64,000 bases of DNA from Paenibacillus sp. DMB20 (lineage in GTDB: Bacteria > Bacillota > Bacilli > Paenibacillales > Paenibacillaceae). Made by a program: the position numbers and the translations under genes. Positions 10,021 through 20,364 of this stretch are shown in pieces; positions within the stretch are counted from its first letter, which is position 1, and each line of letters starts with the position of its first letter. The stretch lies in NCBI RefSeq assembly GCF_000987955.1, contig NZ_LAZU01000001.1:47601-111600 (forward strand), read 5' to 3'. The notes beneath the pieces are model-generated. The model saw only the letters and a program-made list of their open reading frames with translations. It was not told the origin of the DNA and ran no database searches.

Positions 10021-12795
10021 CTACAGGCGATTCGCCTTCTGTTTCAGTTCGTTTAACAGCTGCATTGCCTGGAGCGGCGTCATATTCATGACGTCCACCG
10101 ATTTTAAGGCGTCCATGATCTCTTTCATGCGGGGATCCGGAGCGCCCGCCCGTACCCCAGATGTTTTCATGGCGTCATCCGTTCCTTTGCCGGGCCGCAT
10201 TTCATCTTCACCGAATATCGATAGCTGAACCACGCCGCCATCGTCCTGAAGCACCGTGTCGTTTATGATCTCTCCCCCACCGTGACCAGGCAAACCCGAA
10301 GCAAATTCTGCAGGGCTTTCTTTGGATACGGGATGGGGCAACTTCCGGGCTTCCTCCGCTGCCGCGGTTTGAACGCCGCCCTTGCCCACTACGGCAGAAA
10401 GAGAAGCCTGCTCCAGTCCCTGCAGCAAACCGTATGCCCTGTCGATGATGCTGCCCGGCAAGCCGGCCAAGCGGGCGCAGTATATTCCGTAGCTGCTGTC
10501 CGCCGCTCCCGGAATCAGTTTTCTCAAAAAATGCACCTTGTCCCCGCTCTCCTGAACGGCCATCGAAAAATTTCGCAATCCCGGCAAGCTCTCCGAGAGA
10601 TGTGCCAGCTCATGGAAGTGGGTAGAGACGAGCGCCTTGCAGCCGATATGGTCATGAACGTATTCTATCACGGCTTGGGCTATCGCCATCCCCTCGCTGG
10701 TAGACGTCCCACGCCCCAGTTCGTCAATAATGATAAGGCTTCGCGGCGTCGCTTTCTCCGTCATGACCTGAATGTCCGCCATCTCCACCATAAAGGTGCT
10801 CTGGCCGCCGATCAGGTCGTCGGCCGCTCCGATACGCGTAAAGATACGGTCCACGAGGGGCAATGCCGCACGTTCCGCAGGAACAAAACACCCGATTTGA
10901 GCCATGATGGACAAGAGAGCCACCTGCCGCATATAGGTACTCTTGCCCGCCATGTTCGGGCCGGTAATGAGCAGAATCGAAGAACCTTCTTTTTTCAATT
11001 CCGTTCCGTTGGCGATAAAAGCCGAATCCTTCATCACCGCCTCGACCACCGGATGCCGCCCGCCTTCGACCATGAGATCATAGCCGTCGCTCAGCTCCGG
11101 TTTAACGAACCGGTGTTCCGCGCTGACGGCCGCCAGCGACTGGTATACGTCGATTTCGGCAATGTTTTCCGCCAGCTTTTGCAGGCGCGCAATCTGGGCG
11201 TTCAGCTTTTCCCTCAGCTCCGTGAACAAAGCGTATTCGAGATCGACCATTTTCTCCTGAGCCTCCAGGATCAGCCCTTCCTTCTCCTTCAGCTCCGGCG
11301 TGACGAAACGCTCCGCGTTCGCCAAGGTCTGTTTGCGTTCATACCGTCCTTCCGGCAGGGATGACAGATTGGACTTGGTCACCTCGATATAGTAGCCAAA
11401 CACCTTGTTGTATCCGATTTTGAGCGACTTGATTCCCGTAGCAACCCGCTCTCTGGCTTCCAGTTCGGCAATCCAGCGTTTACCGTTCGTGCTCGCCTCT
11501 CTCAGCTCATCCAGACGTTCGTGATAACCGGGCTTGATGATTCCGCCGTCCCGTACCGATACGGGCGGATCGTCGGCCACGGCATCCTCGATGAGGCTGC
11601 ACAGATCCTCGCATACATCGGTGGCCTCCGCCAGGCTGCGAAGCGTGGCGGAACCCGAATCTCCGCAGAGCTGCTTCAAAGCCGGAACCTGCCGCAGGGA
11701 CAGCTTGAGCGCATTCATGTCGCGGCCGTTCGCGCTTCCGAACGCGATGCGTCCGACCAGCCGTTCCAGGTCGTAAATCTCTTTGAGCGCCATGCGTAAA
11801 TCTTCACGGAGTATGTACTGGTTATACAAATGATCGACCGCTTCAAGGCGGTCCTCGATACGGCTCCGCTGCAGCAGCGGCTTGTCGATCCAACGCCGAA
11901 GCAGCCGCGCTCCCATGGACGTTTCCGTACGGTCCAACAGCCAAAGCAGCGAACCTCGCTTGGAACGTTCCCGCACCGTTTCCACAAGCTCCAGATTCCG
12001 CCTCGTGAACGGATCCAGTACCATGAACTGTCCCGGCTCATACGAAGAAATTTGCGTAAGCTGCCCAAGCGAGCGTTTTTGCGTTTCGCTTAAATAAGCG
12101 ATCAGCATGGAAACGCACGCCCGGCGCTCTTCGTCCAGACGAGCCCAGGCCGCCTCCCCCGAACTGCGAACGCACCAAATTGTCGTCCCGGCGCTCCCAT
12201 GCGGTGTAAAGGACCGGGCGGCTTGTCGGCAGCGCCTGGGAGGAAACCAGTTCCAATAGCCGGCTGTCCCCGATCATTTCGGAAGGTTCATAGATGCCGA
12301 TTTCGTCACGCAGCCATTCTTCGGACGCAGGTACCGACGTGACGTAAAGCTCGCCCGTGGACAAGTCGCAAGCGGCCAGGGCCATCAAGCCTCCGTGGGT
12401 CGTCAAACAGACCATGTAGTTATTCGATTTGTCGCTGACCGCCTTGCCTTCCATAATCGTTCCCGGCGTTACGACCCGGACGATTTCGCGGCGAACCATC
12501 CCTTTGGTGGCGGAAGCGTCTTCCATCTGCTCGCAAATCGCGACCTTGTAGCCTTTTTCGATCAGCCTTTGAATATAGCCTTCGGCGGAATGATAGGGCA
12601 CCCCGCACATCGGGATTTTTTTCATCGCCGCCGCCTTCCCGGCCGGTCAGCGTAATTTCCAGCTCTTTGGACGCCAGTATGGCATCCTCAAAAAACATTT
12701 CGTAAAAATCCCCCAAACGGAAAAAAAGGAAACGCATCCCGCGCTTGTTCCTTAACGTTCAAGTATTGTTCAATCATCGGCGTATATTTAGCCAT
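10021..12795 (-). CDS. mutS: DNA mismatch repair protein MutS (three frameshifts)
   Basis: Mismatch-recognition ATPase of about 924 residues. N-terminal [12 protein letters not shown] and the mispair-binding region [15 protein letters not shown] are present. The ATPase domain is complete, with [24 protein letters not shown] and STHFHEL. Three +1 events break the frame: A7 at 12721-12727, T7 at 12616-12622 (before [11 protein letters not shown]), and C5 at 12156-12160 (before [10 protein letters not shown]). Each is repaired by removing one base. The ATG at 12795 has GGAGG eight bases upstream. A protein of normal length results only if all three are errors. Confidence 0.93.
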
Positions 12796-12852
12796 GACCT
12801 ACCTCCATGCCGTTCTAACTTGACCTCTATTATAACAGAAAATAATAGAAGG

Positions 12853-14119
12853 TCACGGCAAGGACGCAATATTCCACAGCGGCCGGATATCGCGTCTCTC
12901 ATCCCAAGTTCGTCCCTCCGCAATCAACCCGAATACCCGGTCGATGACCCGGGCGTAAGGGCCTGCCTCAGGCAGATTCCCGATATCGCGATGCAAATCC
13001 GCAGAGCATTCCCTTAATATCTCGGTTTGCCCTTCGTAATAAGCTTTATGGTAGCGCTCTGCGTCAAGCGGCCTCGCGGGCAGCTTGTCATGGTTCCGGA
13101 CAATCAGAAAAGCCAGGTAAATCGAAGCCTTGGCGATCAGCGGGGAGACGAGAAAGCTCGGCAGCGTCCTGTATTCGAAGCCTCCGTAGGGCTGGCGCCG
13201 AAAATCGCCGAGACAGCCGTACCGCGGCCTTCTCTCTCGGCCTGACGGGTCTTCCAAAAGCGCGAGGGGAAGGGCAAGATAATTGTCCAGGCATTGCAAC
13301 ACATCGAGGGACAGCGGCACGCCGCTAAAATGGATATGTCCCCCAAGGGGAAGTCCCTTCACCGGCGAACCGCCGGCCATCCATGCCAGGGAACGGTCCG
13401 TAATCAGCCGTCCGGCCTCGCGAAGCGTACGCCGCATTTCGATCAGAAGAGCATCCGGATCCGGTTTTGGAACAGGGCGGAGCTCGGCAAGGGGATAAGT
13501 CACTTCCTCTCCTGAACGAACAGCATCACAGCCTGCAGCCCCATTACGATCCAAATACCGAGAGGCCTCGACGACCCGGCCCTCACGGCCTACCAACACG
13601 AACTCGGGGTCCATCCCCATTAAAAAACCGGCATCCTTCTCCGGAACCGGGCGATGTGCATTCATTCCCTGCCCGGCAGCAGTCAAAAAAAACGGCCTTC
13701 CCGTATCGATTCCCGGAAGACCCCTTCCTTCCTATCACCACTTGATCCACCGTATATCGGCGTCCCGGCATTGCCGTGATATTTACCTCTCCCCTGTCCG
13801 TCCCGAGAGCATACAAGGTGCGCACGGCCGCTTTGGCCAAACGTTTGCGAAAACCGTCAGCAAGTTCACCGGGAATCCCCCCTCCTTTTTCCCAGACCAT
13901 TCCGCTCCCCCCACGCATCAGCTTCGTTACCGAAACGGCTTCCAGGCCGGCCACGGACACCCGGTATCTGGCAGCGAAATGATCATCATGCGGGTTCGAC
14001 GGACATAAAATGCGGCTGGGTATGCCCGAACGCTTGAGTCTGGCGTCTATCGCTTCCGGTGAACGGCCTACGCGATTGCCTGCTTGCGATGCAAGAACAT
14101 CATCCCATACCTTGCTCAA
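12853..14119 (-). CDS. COOH-NH2 ligase-type amidoligase (one frameshift)
   Basis: About 420-residue protein. The C-terminal two thirds match the phage phiEco32-like COOH-NH2 ligase type 2 family (glutamine synthetase fold): GMDPEFVLV, AELRPVPKPDP and GGHIHFSG are its metal/ATP-binding hallmarks. The N-terminal third is a separate domain with ITAMPGRRYTVDQV and NPHDDHFAARYRVSV. A8 at 13685-13692 carries one extra base; removing it joins GKAVF to LTAAGQGMN. The TTG at 14119 is chosen because a perfect AAGGAGG lies eight bases before it; the ATG at 14137 lacks a binding site. Predicted role is ATP-dependent amide bond formation on an unknown carboxylate. Confidence 0.78.
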
Positions 14120-14281
14120 AATGAAGGCCTCCTTCATTTTTCAAAAGAAAAAAGCCCCGCAAGGAGATTTCCCTGAATAAAGTAGAAAAGGCTTCCTCGT
14201 CCCTCTCCAAGAACGAATTAGCGTATTTTTAAGCGATCCGAAAAGCATCCTCCATGAAGCAAAAAAAGGCGCCCATTTCAT

Positions 14282-14302
14282 AAAAAGAGGGCGTTTGCCC
14301 TC
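14282..14302 (-). terminator. Terminator after cotE
   Basis: Minus strand GAGGGC, a four-base loop AAAC, GCCCTC, then TTTTT. It lies 55 nt past the cotE stop. The remaining stretch to the amidoligase start (about 14120-14281) shows no gene. Confidence 0.8.
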
Positions 14303-14357
14303 TGCAAAGCCGCCCCCCACTGCATATAGTGTATTAGGTTGCCGGGTAGGGAAGGCC

Positions 14358-14921
14358 CTACAGTTCATCCTCCAGATCCTCAAAATCCAGATCTTCGTAC
14401 TCACCGTCTTCCCCGCCGATGAAGTCGAATTCTTTGTCTTCATAATCGCCGTGCTTTAAATTGCACACCTTGACCAACACCTTCGTCTCAGCAATAAGCT
14501 CTACGGAGAACTCCCGTTCAACGCGCAGGATGACACTTTTGCCGTTTGAGGATACGCTTGCTTCCACACAGCTTGGTTCCTGAGTCGCTTCCGCGGAAAC
14601 CTCTACCGTCGATGCCCGGTGCTTGGGATCCAGGTAAGAAAGAGGTACGCGTTCTACATAAGATACCGTTTCTTTGGCCACGTCGGTCTGCGAATTTTTG
14701 TCATAGGAATACCAGATGTTAAGATCGTAAGTACCGACAACCTCAATTCCGTCCCCGGCGGCAACCGCCTCATATTGATGTTTTATAATCCATGCCCCCA
14801 AAATGCTGGTAGGATTATTAGGCGGAGTCACGGTATGTGTTACGGTAGAGAACTTACGACCCTTGCCGCAGATCGCCTTCGTGATGATTTCTCTACATTG
14901 GTGTTTATTACTCAATGACAT
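14358..14921 (-). CDS. cotE: Outer spore coat morphogenetic protein CotE
   Basis: 187-residue CotE, the mother-cell protein that assembles the outer spore coat. The sequence begins MSLSNKHQCREIITKAICGK and includes PNNPTSILGAWIIKHQYEA and WYSYDKNSQTDVAKETVSY, all typical of CotE. The tail is strongly acidic (EDLDFEDLEDEL), as in B. subtilis CotE. GGAGG lies before the ATG at 14921; an ATG 21 nt upstream would put that site inside the gene. A sigma-E promoter with good -10 and -35 elements is at 14954-14982 and a terminator follows. Confidence 0.95.
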   Translation of the reverse strand: MSLSNKHQCREIITKAICGKGRKFSTVTHTVTPPNNPTSILGAWIIKHQYEAVAAGDGIEVVGTYDLNIWYSYDKNSQTDVAKETVSYVERVPLSYLDPKHRASTVEVSAEATQEPSCVEASVSSNGKSVILRVEREFSVELIAETKVLVKVCNLKHGDYEDKEFDFIGGEDGEYEDLDFEDLEDEL

Positions 14922-14953
14922 CTTCGAACCTCCTCCATACAATCATTCCCTAC

Positions 14954-14982
14954 ATGTGTATGCACGACATGGGCGAATGTTG
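14954..14982 (-). promoter_or_regulatory. Sigma-E promoter of cotE
   Basis: Minus strand CAACATT (14976-14982), a 13-nt spacer, then CATACACAT (14954-14962). The -10 matches the sigma-E consensus CATACAHT exactly. cotE is under sigma-E in B. subtilis. The start codon is about 32 nt downstream of the -10. Confidence 0.7.
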
Positions 14983-15086
14983 AATGAAGTGGTCCAAATA
15001 AATTTCATATGATGCCAAAAATAAAAGAAAAAGATTATAAAAAAAATGAGAAAACAAGGTCTGCTCCCCGCTCCCAGCGGCATTCA

Positions 15087-15131
15087 AAAGAAAAAGCGCC
15101 AAGCGGTTTTCAACGGCCTGACGCTTTTTTT
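15087..15131 (-). terminator. Terminator after second ydcF
   Basis: AAAAAGCG (15091-15098) pairs with CGCTTTTT (15122-15129) with further imperfect pairing inside. It lies 10 nt past the frame-corrected stop at 15141, which supports that stop rather than the read-through frame ending at 14950. Confidence 0.6.
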
Positions 15132-15140
15132 CCTTCATAA

Positions 15141-15762
15141 CTAACGCTGAATCCCGGGATACTGCGCAAATGCCTGCTGTTCTGAACAGATCCCGGTATA
15201 TGACCAATTCTTCGCTTCTTGTTACTTCATGGGCCTCTTCTACGGTTTCATAATCCATATATACCAGATTCGTAAATTGACGTCCCGCTTCCTTTCCGTT
15301 CATCTTGCTGTAAAACCGGTCCGCTTCCTTAAACAACGTTACGGCCCGGCGCACATGGCTGCCGCTTGAAACGATCGTCACGTCCTTCGAGCCGTGCTGC
15401 TCCAGAATCGCGGTGTGAACAGCGCATTTTCTACGGTGTCCGTCGATTGGTTCTCGGGTAAAATCCGGCTTTCCGCCACGCCGTGCTCCACGAGCCATTT
15501 GGTCATATTGTCGGCTTCCGTGACACCGTTCTTCGGCACGCCGCCGGTTACGACGATTATGGAATTCGGGTAGTCGTCTTTTGCTTTTTCGAAAATAATT
15601 TCATCATATCCCTCCATACGTTTTAATTCGAATTCATTTTTTGGCATCCCCCGTTCTGTAGTTGGGCTATAGCTGCCACCTACCACCTCTCGATAAAACA
15701 AAAAAAAGACATGCTCCATAAAAGGGGACGTGAAAAATACGGTTCCGCTTTGTATGGCTCAT
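15141..15762 (-). pseudogene. YdcF family (DUF218) protein, frameshifted
   Basis: DUF218 protein of about 206 residues broken by three small indels. The conserved core reads IIVVTGGVPKNGVTEA, ILPENQSTDTVENAL, AILEQHGSKDVTIVSSGSH and YRDLFRTAGI, and ends AQYPGIQR before a TAG at 15141. Extra bases are at A8 15700-15707 (N-terminus) and AAA 15168-15170 (C-terminus); the middle one, near 15424, lacks a base or has two extra. The corrected N-terminus MSHTKRNRIF at 15762 has a short hydrophobic stretch but no strong ribosome site. It may be an intact gene with read errors or a decaying paralog of the gene at 1684. Confidence 0.65.
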
Positions 15763-15885
15763 GCCTAGTCTCGCTAGTAACACGCAAATTGTAAGCGCTT
15801 CATTCGATCATATATTAACACAGCCGCTTTCCATGATCAACCACCCGCTTCAGCCCCGCTTGTATGGATCCCGGATTCTCATCCT

Positions 15886-16873
15886 TTAACTTTTGCCGCG
15901 GCTCAGCTTGCGGCCAGGATTGGCCGGTCCCGTGGGCGCTTTGTTCTTCTTCGATATTTTCAGGAAGTATTCCAGCTCCCTGCACAGCTGCAAAATGGCC
16001 GACCGCATTTCGAATTCCTCGCGCGTACGCGGGAGCTCCATCTCCTTGAATTTCACTTCCAGCTCGCCGAGCAGCTTTTCCGTCTTGCCTGTGTAGGTCT
16101 CGGTTACCACGTCCTGACTCATCTGGTCGAACAAATTGGCGGCAAGCTCTCCATGCGGAAGCCTTTCGTAAATCTGCGAGATCAGGTGCATCATCGCCTG
16201 GATGTTCTCAAGCTGTTCCTTCCGCATATAAAAGTATACATTCCAGGCGACGTCCGGCTGGAGCATCTGATTTTCAAGCGCCCGGTTGCTTTCGGTGATC
16301 CCTTGTTCCACCGCTTTGTTCGCTTCAATCAGCTCATTGCCGTCCCATACGTGTCCAGGTTCGCGCAGGGTTAGCGAGATATGGGAGAAAACAATCGAGA
16401 ACAGCCCGTCCACCTCGCGGCGGATCTCCATCAAACGGCCCTCGCCTTTCGGCATATAGGCCATGTTTACCAGCATCGCCGAGCCCAGCCCGATCACCAG
16501 AAGCTCTATTTGGGTCAGAAAGATATCACGGCTGAGCTCGCCTGCCCCGAAAACGCGGAATACCACGACGGAACTGGTTACGATGCCCTCCTTGAAGTTA
16601 GCCCTGGAGATGGCTGGAAAAGCAATTAATATGTACAAAGCCAGCACCCAATAATGAAAGCCCAACAACTGAAACAGCACCGATGCAAAAACAAGACCTA
16701 ATATGGAAGCAAAAAAAACGGGACGATACCGAACGCAGACTGCGCTTGCGCGTCACGTCCACGCCCAGGATCGCCAAAAGGCCCGCCGAGGTCGCACCCG
16801 GTATGTTTAAAGCGTCAGTCACTAAAATGGCAATCAGCGTTGCAATCGCCGTCTTGATGATTCGGAATCCCAT
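15886..16873 (-). CDS. Aromatic acid exporter family membrane protein (one frameshift)
   Basis: About 329-residue protein of the ArAE/FUSC-like family (PF06081-type). The N-terminal half carries several hydrophobic helices (IIKTAIATLIAILVTDAL, LLGFHYWVLALYILIAF, LLVIGLGSAMLVNMAYMP), and the C-terminal half is a cytoplasmic helical domain rich in Glu and Lys. A8 at 16711-16718 has one extra base: removing it joins RSVSSRFF to ASILGLVFASVLFQL. AGGAGTGG precedes the ATG at 16873. It lies after the ABC importer genes with a 115-nt gap. Export of aromatic acids is inferred from the family name. Confidence 0.78.
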
Positions 16874-16988
16874 GGAAGTACCACTCCTGTATTTACTGTA
16901 TTCCCATGGTATCCGATTTTAGACAGCCTCACAACTCGGATGCTCACTTCAATGTATTAACAATTAATGAACACGATGCCTCTGAGGA

Positions 16989-17832
16989 TTACCGGTGCGC
17001 CAGCAGCTTCTTTTCGATGTAGACGACCATTTGATACATCGCCGTCGCAACGACCGCAATGATCAACAGGCTGGACAGCACGAGCGTGAAGTTAAACACC
17101 TGGAACCCGTACATGATCAAATAGCCAAGGCCCGATTTGGCAACCAGGAATTCGCCGACGATGACGCCGACCCAAGCCATGCCCACATTGACCTTTAAAG
17201 TCGACACGATGGCCGGGAAAGACGCCGGGAGGATAACCCGTTTAAACACCTGCGTCTTGGTTCCGCCGAAGGTGCGGACCACCTTGATCAGATTGGAATC
17301 CACTTCCGAAAAGCTGTTGTAAACGACCAGCGTCGTGACGATGACCGTGATGGACAGGGTCGTGACCACGATTGCGGTAAACCCGGCCCCGAACATGACG
17401 ATAAAGATCGGACCGAGGGCTACCTTCGGCATGCTGTTAAATACGACCATGTAAGGATCGATCACTTTGGACAGAAAAGGCGACCACCAGATCAGCACGG
17501 CAAGCAGGGTGCCCACCAGCGTGCCCAGCAAAAATCCGACAGCGGTCTCGCCGACCGTGACCGCGAGGTGCCCCCACAGTTCTCCCGACACCATGTTATC
17601 CCAGATATTCGCAAAGATTTTCGCAGGATAGCTGAACAACAGCACATCGATCCATTTCATTCGCCCGGCCAGCTCCCATAATGAAAAAAAATAAGAGAAG
17701 CAGCACCGTCTGCACCGCCAAAACGCGGTTTTGCGTTTTCCGCTTCTGCCTCAGATGACGGGCATGTATATCCTTCAGCCAGCCGGCGTCGGAAGAAGCC
17801 GGTCCGGCTTTCGTATGTTCCGGTTCAGTCAT
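16989..17832 (-). CDS. ABC transporter permease, NitT/TauT type (one frameshift)
   Basis: Inner-membrane permease of about 280 residues of the nitrate/sulfonate/taurine class, with multiple transmembrane segments and the cytoplasmic loop VRTFGGTKTQVFKRVILPASFPAI (EAA loop, Gly conserved). The frame breaks at A8 17684-17691; dropping one base joins LLLFF to SLWELAGRMKWIDVL. The start at 17832 (MTEPEHTKAG) is 8 nt after the ATPase stop. Together with 17840-18616 and 18657-19661 it forms a complete importer; the substrate is not evident. Confidence 0.88.
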
Positions 17833-17839
17833 ATAAGCT

Positions 17840-18616
17840 TCACTCCTTACCGCCAATGGATTCCATTTCGCGCCATATTTCATGAAACAGATCATTGAAG
17901 CCCGGCTCCTTGCGTGCATAAAACGGCTGCGTTCTCCGGATATGCCCCGGAACCTCAAAAATCTGGTGGATCCGTCCGGGATTGCGATTCAGCAGCACCA
18001 CGCGGTCGCTCATCGCGATGGCCTCGGATAAATCGTGCGTGACTAGGATCGCCGTTTTATTGCGCTCCCGCAGCGTCTCGACGATCAAATCTTCAAGCTG
18101 CAGCTTGGTCTGATAGTCCAAGGCGGAGAAAGGCTCATCCAGCAGCAGCAAACCGGGGTCCGTCGCCAGCGTACGCACGAGAGCCACCCGTTGGCGCATC
18201 CCGCCGGACAACTGCTGCGGATATAGCGAGCCGCTGGCCCCAAGGCCCATTTCCTTCAGCAGTTCCGTCGTGTTGTGCCGGGCTTCCTCCGTCAGCCTGC
18301 CGGTCAGTTCCAATCCGATCAGCGTATTATCCATAATGGTGCGCCATGGAAACAGATAATCTTGCTGCAGCATATACCCGACCTTAGCGGAAGGTCCGGT
18401 CACCGGATGGCCGTTCACCCGGGCTTCTCCCTGGGTGGGTCGAATCAATCCGGCAATAATGGACAGGATCGTCGTTTTGCCGCAGCCGCTTGGCCCGACC
18501 AGGCTGAGAAATTCACCCGGGTAAACCTGCAAATGTATCCCTTCAACAGCCAGAGAGGCTTCCCGGTCGGTTACATACACATGGGCGATGCCATTCAAAT
18601 CCACTACCGGTACCAT
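17840..18616 (-). CDS. ABC transporter ATP-binding protein, NitT/TauT type
   Basis: 258-residue ATPase of the SsuB/TauB type that powers the adjacent permease. It has Walker A GPSGCGKTT near residues 41-49, Q-loop MLQQDYLFPW, signature LSGGMRQRV, Walker B LLLLDEPFSALD and the switch His in ILVTHDLSEA. It lies 40 nt downstream of the binding-protein gene and 8 nt upstream of the permease start, so the three are one operon. Confidence 0.92.
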   Translation of the reverse strand: MVPVVDLNGIAHVYVTDREASLAVEGIHLQVYPGEFLSLVGPSGCGKTTILSIIAGLIRPTQGEARVNGHPVTGPSAKVGYMLQQDYLFPWRTIMDNTLIGLELTGRLTEEARHNTTELLKEMGLGASGSLYPQQLSGGMRQRVALVRTLATDPGLLLLDEPFSALDYQTKLQLEDLIVETLRERNKTAILVTHDLSEAIAMSDRVVLLNRNPGRIHQIFEVPGHIRRTQPFYARKEPGFNDLFHEIWREMESIGGKE

Positions 18617-18656
18617 AACGCTCTCTCCTTTCGTTTATGAGATGAAATCGTCACGA

Positions 18657-19661
18657 TTATTTTCCATCCTGCTTTGCCTGCTCGGCATAGCGGTTATCCA
18701 CGATTTTGTCGGGCGACACCCGCTCTTTCAATTCGCCCGCCTGCTCCATCACGTCAAGAAGATTGTTCCATTCCTGTTCGTCCAGAATCGGGTCCGTCGC
18801 ATACGTGCCCTGCTCTTTATACCGCTTTACCGACGATACAACGATATCGCGCTCCGTATCTTTAAAGTAAGGAAGAATGGCATCGGCGATGTCCTCCGGC
18901 GTGTGGGAATCGACCCACTGCTGGGCTTTATACAAGGCGTTCGTAAACTTTTGCACCGTGTCCTTGTTTTTGCCGATAAAGCTCTCTTTCGTCATGAAAA
19001 CGGTGTATGGAAGATTCCCGCTCTCGACTCCGAAAGAGGCGACTACCTTGCCTTTTCCTTCTTTTTCAAATATGGATGCCTGCGGCTCGAACAGCTGCAC
19101 GTACTCACCCGTTCCGGAAGCGAACGCCGAGGCAATATTCGCGAATTCGATATTCTGAATCAGCTCCAGGTCCTTATGCGGGTCGATGCCCTGCTTTCTG
19201 AGCGTAAATTCGCCGGCCATCTGCGGCATGCCGCCTTTGCGCTGGCCCAGAAACACGCTTCCCTTCAGCATCTCCCAATCAAATTCTCCTTGAACGTCCC
19301 GTGCCATCAGAAACGTCCCGTCCGTCTGAGTCAGCTGACCGAAGTTAATGACGGGGTCTTCCGCCCCCTGCTGATATACGTAAATCGAAGTTTCCGAACC
19401 GACCAGCGCTACATCGATGGCGCCCGAAAGCAGCGCCGTCATCGTTTTGTCGCCGCCGAAGGTCGTCTGCAGCTCGACATCCAGCCCTTCCTCTTTAAAA
19501 AAGCCCTTCTCCAGAGCTACGTACTGCGGTGCATAAAAGATAGAACGCGTCACCTCGCCGACCTTGACCTTCGTCCCTGAATCCTTCCCGCCGCATCCCG
19601 CCAAAACCATCCCGCATACGAGCAGAATGGATAAAGCCAGGACAAACCATTTTCTGTGCAT
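18657..19661 (-). CDS. ABC transporter substrate-binding lipoprotein, NMT1/SsuA type
   Basis: 334-residue binding protein of the NMT1/THI5-like class. It has a lipoprotein signal peptide with lipobox LAGC (Cys about residue 23), then KVKVGEVTRSIFYAPQYVALEKGFF and the ligand-pocket segment ALLSGAIDVALVGSE, both typical of sulfonate, nitrate and thiamine-precursor binders. The ATG at 19661 (MHRKWF) starts the signal peptide directly; an upstream in-frame start at 19676 is less likely. First gene of the importer operon. Substrate could be a sulfonate, aromatic acid or pyrimidine; none can be chosen from sequence. Confidence 0.88.
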   Translation of the reverse strand: MHRKWFVLALSILLVCGMVLAGCGGKDSGTKVKVGEVTRSIFYAPQYVALEKGFFKEEGLDVELQTTFGGDKTMTALLSGAIDVALVGSETSIYVYQQGAEDPVINFGQLTQTDGTFLMARDVQGEFDWEMLKGSVFLGQRKGGMPQMAGEFTLRKQGIDPHKDLELIQNIEFANIASAFASGTGEYVQLFEPQASIFEKEGKGKVVASFGVESGNLPYTVFMTKESFIGKNKDTVQKFTNALYKAQQWVDSHTPEDIADAILPYFKDTERDIVVSSVKRYKEQGTYATDPILDEQEWNNLLDVMEQAGELKERVSPDKIVDNRYAEQAKQDGK

Positions 19662-19835
19662 CGCGCACCCCTCCATTCCGTGAACGTTGCGTTTCCTTTC
19701 AGCATATGCACAGATGCGTGAAAGGTTAAGCGCCTGGAATGCGCGAACGAATGTATTCTAATTTCAAACGGGAACTACATTCCGTGGCAGAGGTTAGATC
19801 ATGAAGGCATTTTTTTATGCCTGCTTCATCACTCG

Positions 19836-20288
19836 TTAGCCATCCTTGAACATTTTTATAAAGTTTTTTTGATCCTTTGTAAAAATATAACCTCTCCGTT
19901 CGTAGAACCTGTGAGCATTTATTCGGCTTGGGTGAGATAACAGCTTGATCCCGGAATACCCATTGTTCGCTCCCCACTGTTCAAGATGCTCTATCAGCTT
20001 GCTGCCTACGCCGTGGTTTCTATACTTTTCTTTAACGACAAACCCTAGTATGTTTACTAATGAATCAGAAAAGAGCAGCTCATACGGACTTCCATGAATA
20101 TATCCGATTACCTCGTTGCTTCGTTCGCAAACGAAGATGATATCTTTTGTTTTCTTGGTGATGGTTTCAATCTTCGCTTTTACTTTTTCCGCGGAAAAAG
20201 AAGATAAATTGGGGTTGAAATCCTGGTTTAGCAAATAGATGTCATCATAATCAGCAACCCGAATTTCCCTAACATTGATATGATTCAA
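19836..20288 (-). CDS. GNAT family N-acetyltransferase
   Basis: 150-residue acetyltransferase. The acetyl-CoA site is the segment VVKEKYRNHGVGSKLIEHLE (residues 86-105), with the R/Q-x-x-G-x-G/A pattern as RNHGVG. A C-terminal HRFYERRGYIFT motif is also family-typical. No partner gene indicates the substrate. Codon use is more AT-rich than the neighbours, which may point to separate acquisition. It stands alone between the importer operon and the M32 peptidase. Confidence 0.88.
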   Translation of the reverse strand: MNHINVREIRVADYDDIYLLNQDFNPNLSSFSAEKVKAKIETITKKTKDIIFVCERSNEVIGYIHGSPYELLFSDSLVNILGFVVKEKYRNHGVGSKLIEHLEQWGANNGYSGIKLLSHPSRINAHRFYERRGYIFTKDQKNFIKMFKDG

Positions 20289-20364
20289 TTTTGAAACACC
20301 TCAATTCGCAATAGAAAATACTTAAATTAATCAAACCTCTGTAGTTTTACTTTCTTATCACTTC

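Noticed and set aside
14141..14443. Minus-strand frame of 100 codons between cotE and the amidoligase
   Set aside because: It overlaps the end of cotE in another frame and runs through the cotE terminator; no ribosome site.
14950..15141. C-terminal continuation of the second ydcF frame to 14950
   Set aside because: It runs through a terminator and beyond the family end AQYPGIQR-stop; it is an out-of-frame read-through.
19726..19977. Minus-strand frame overlapping the acetyltransferase end
   Set aside because: Antiphase shadow of the acetyltransferase gene with no family match.
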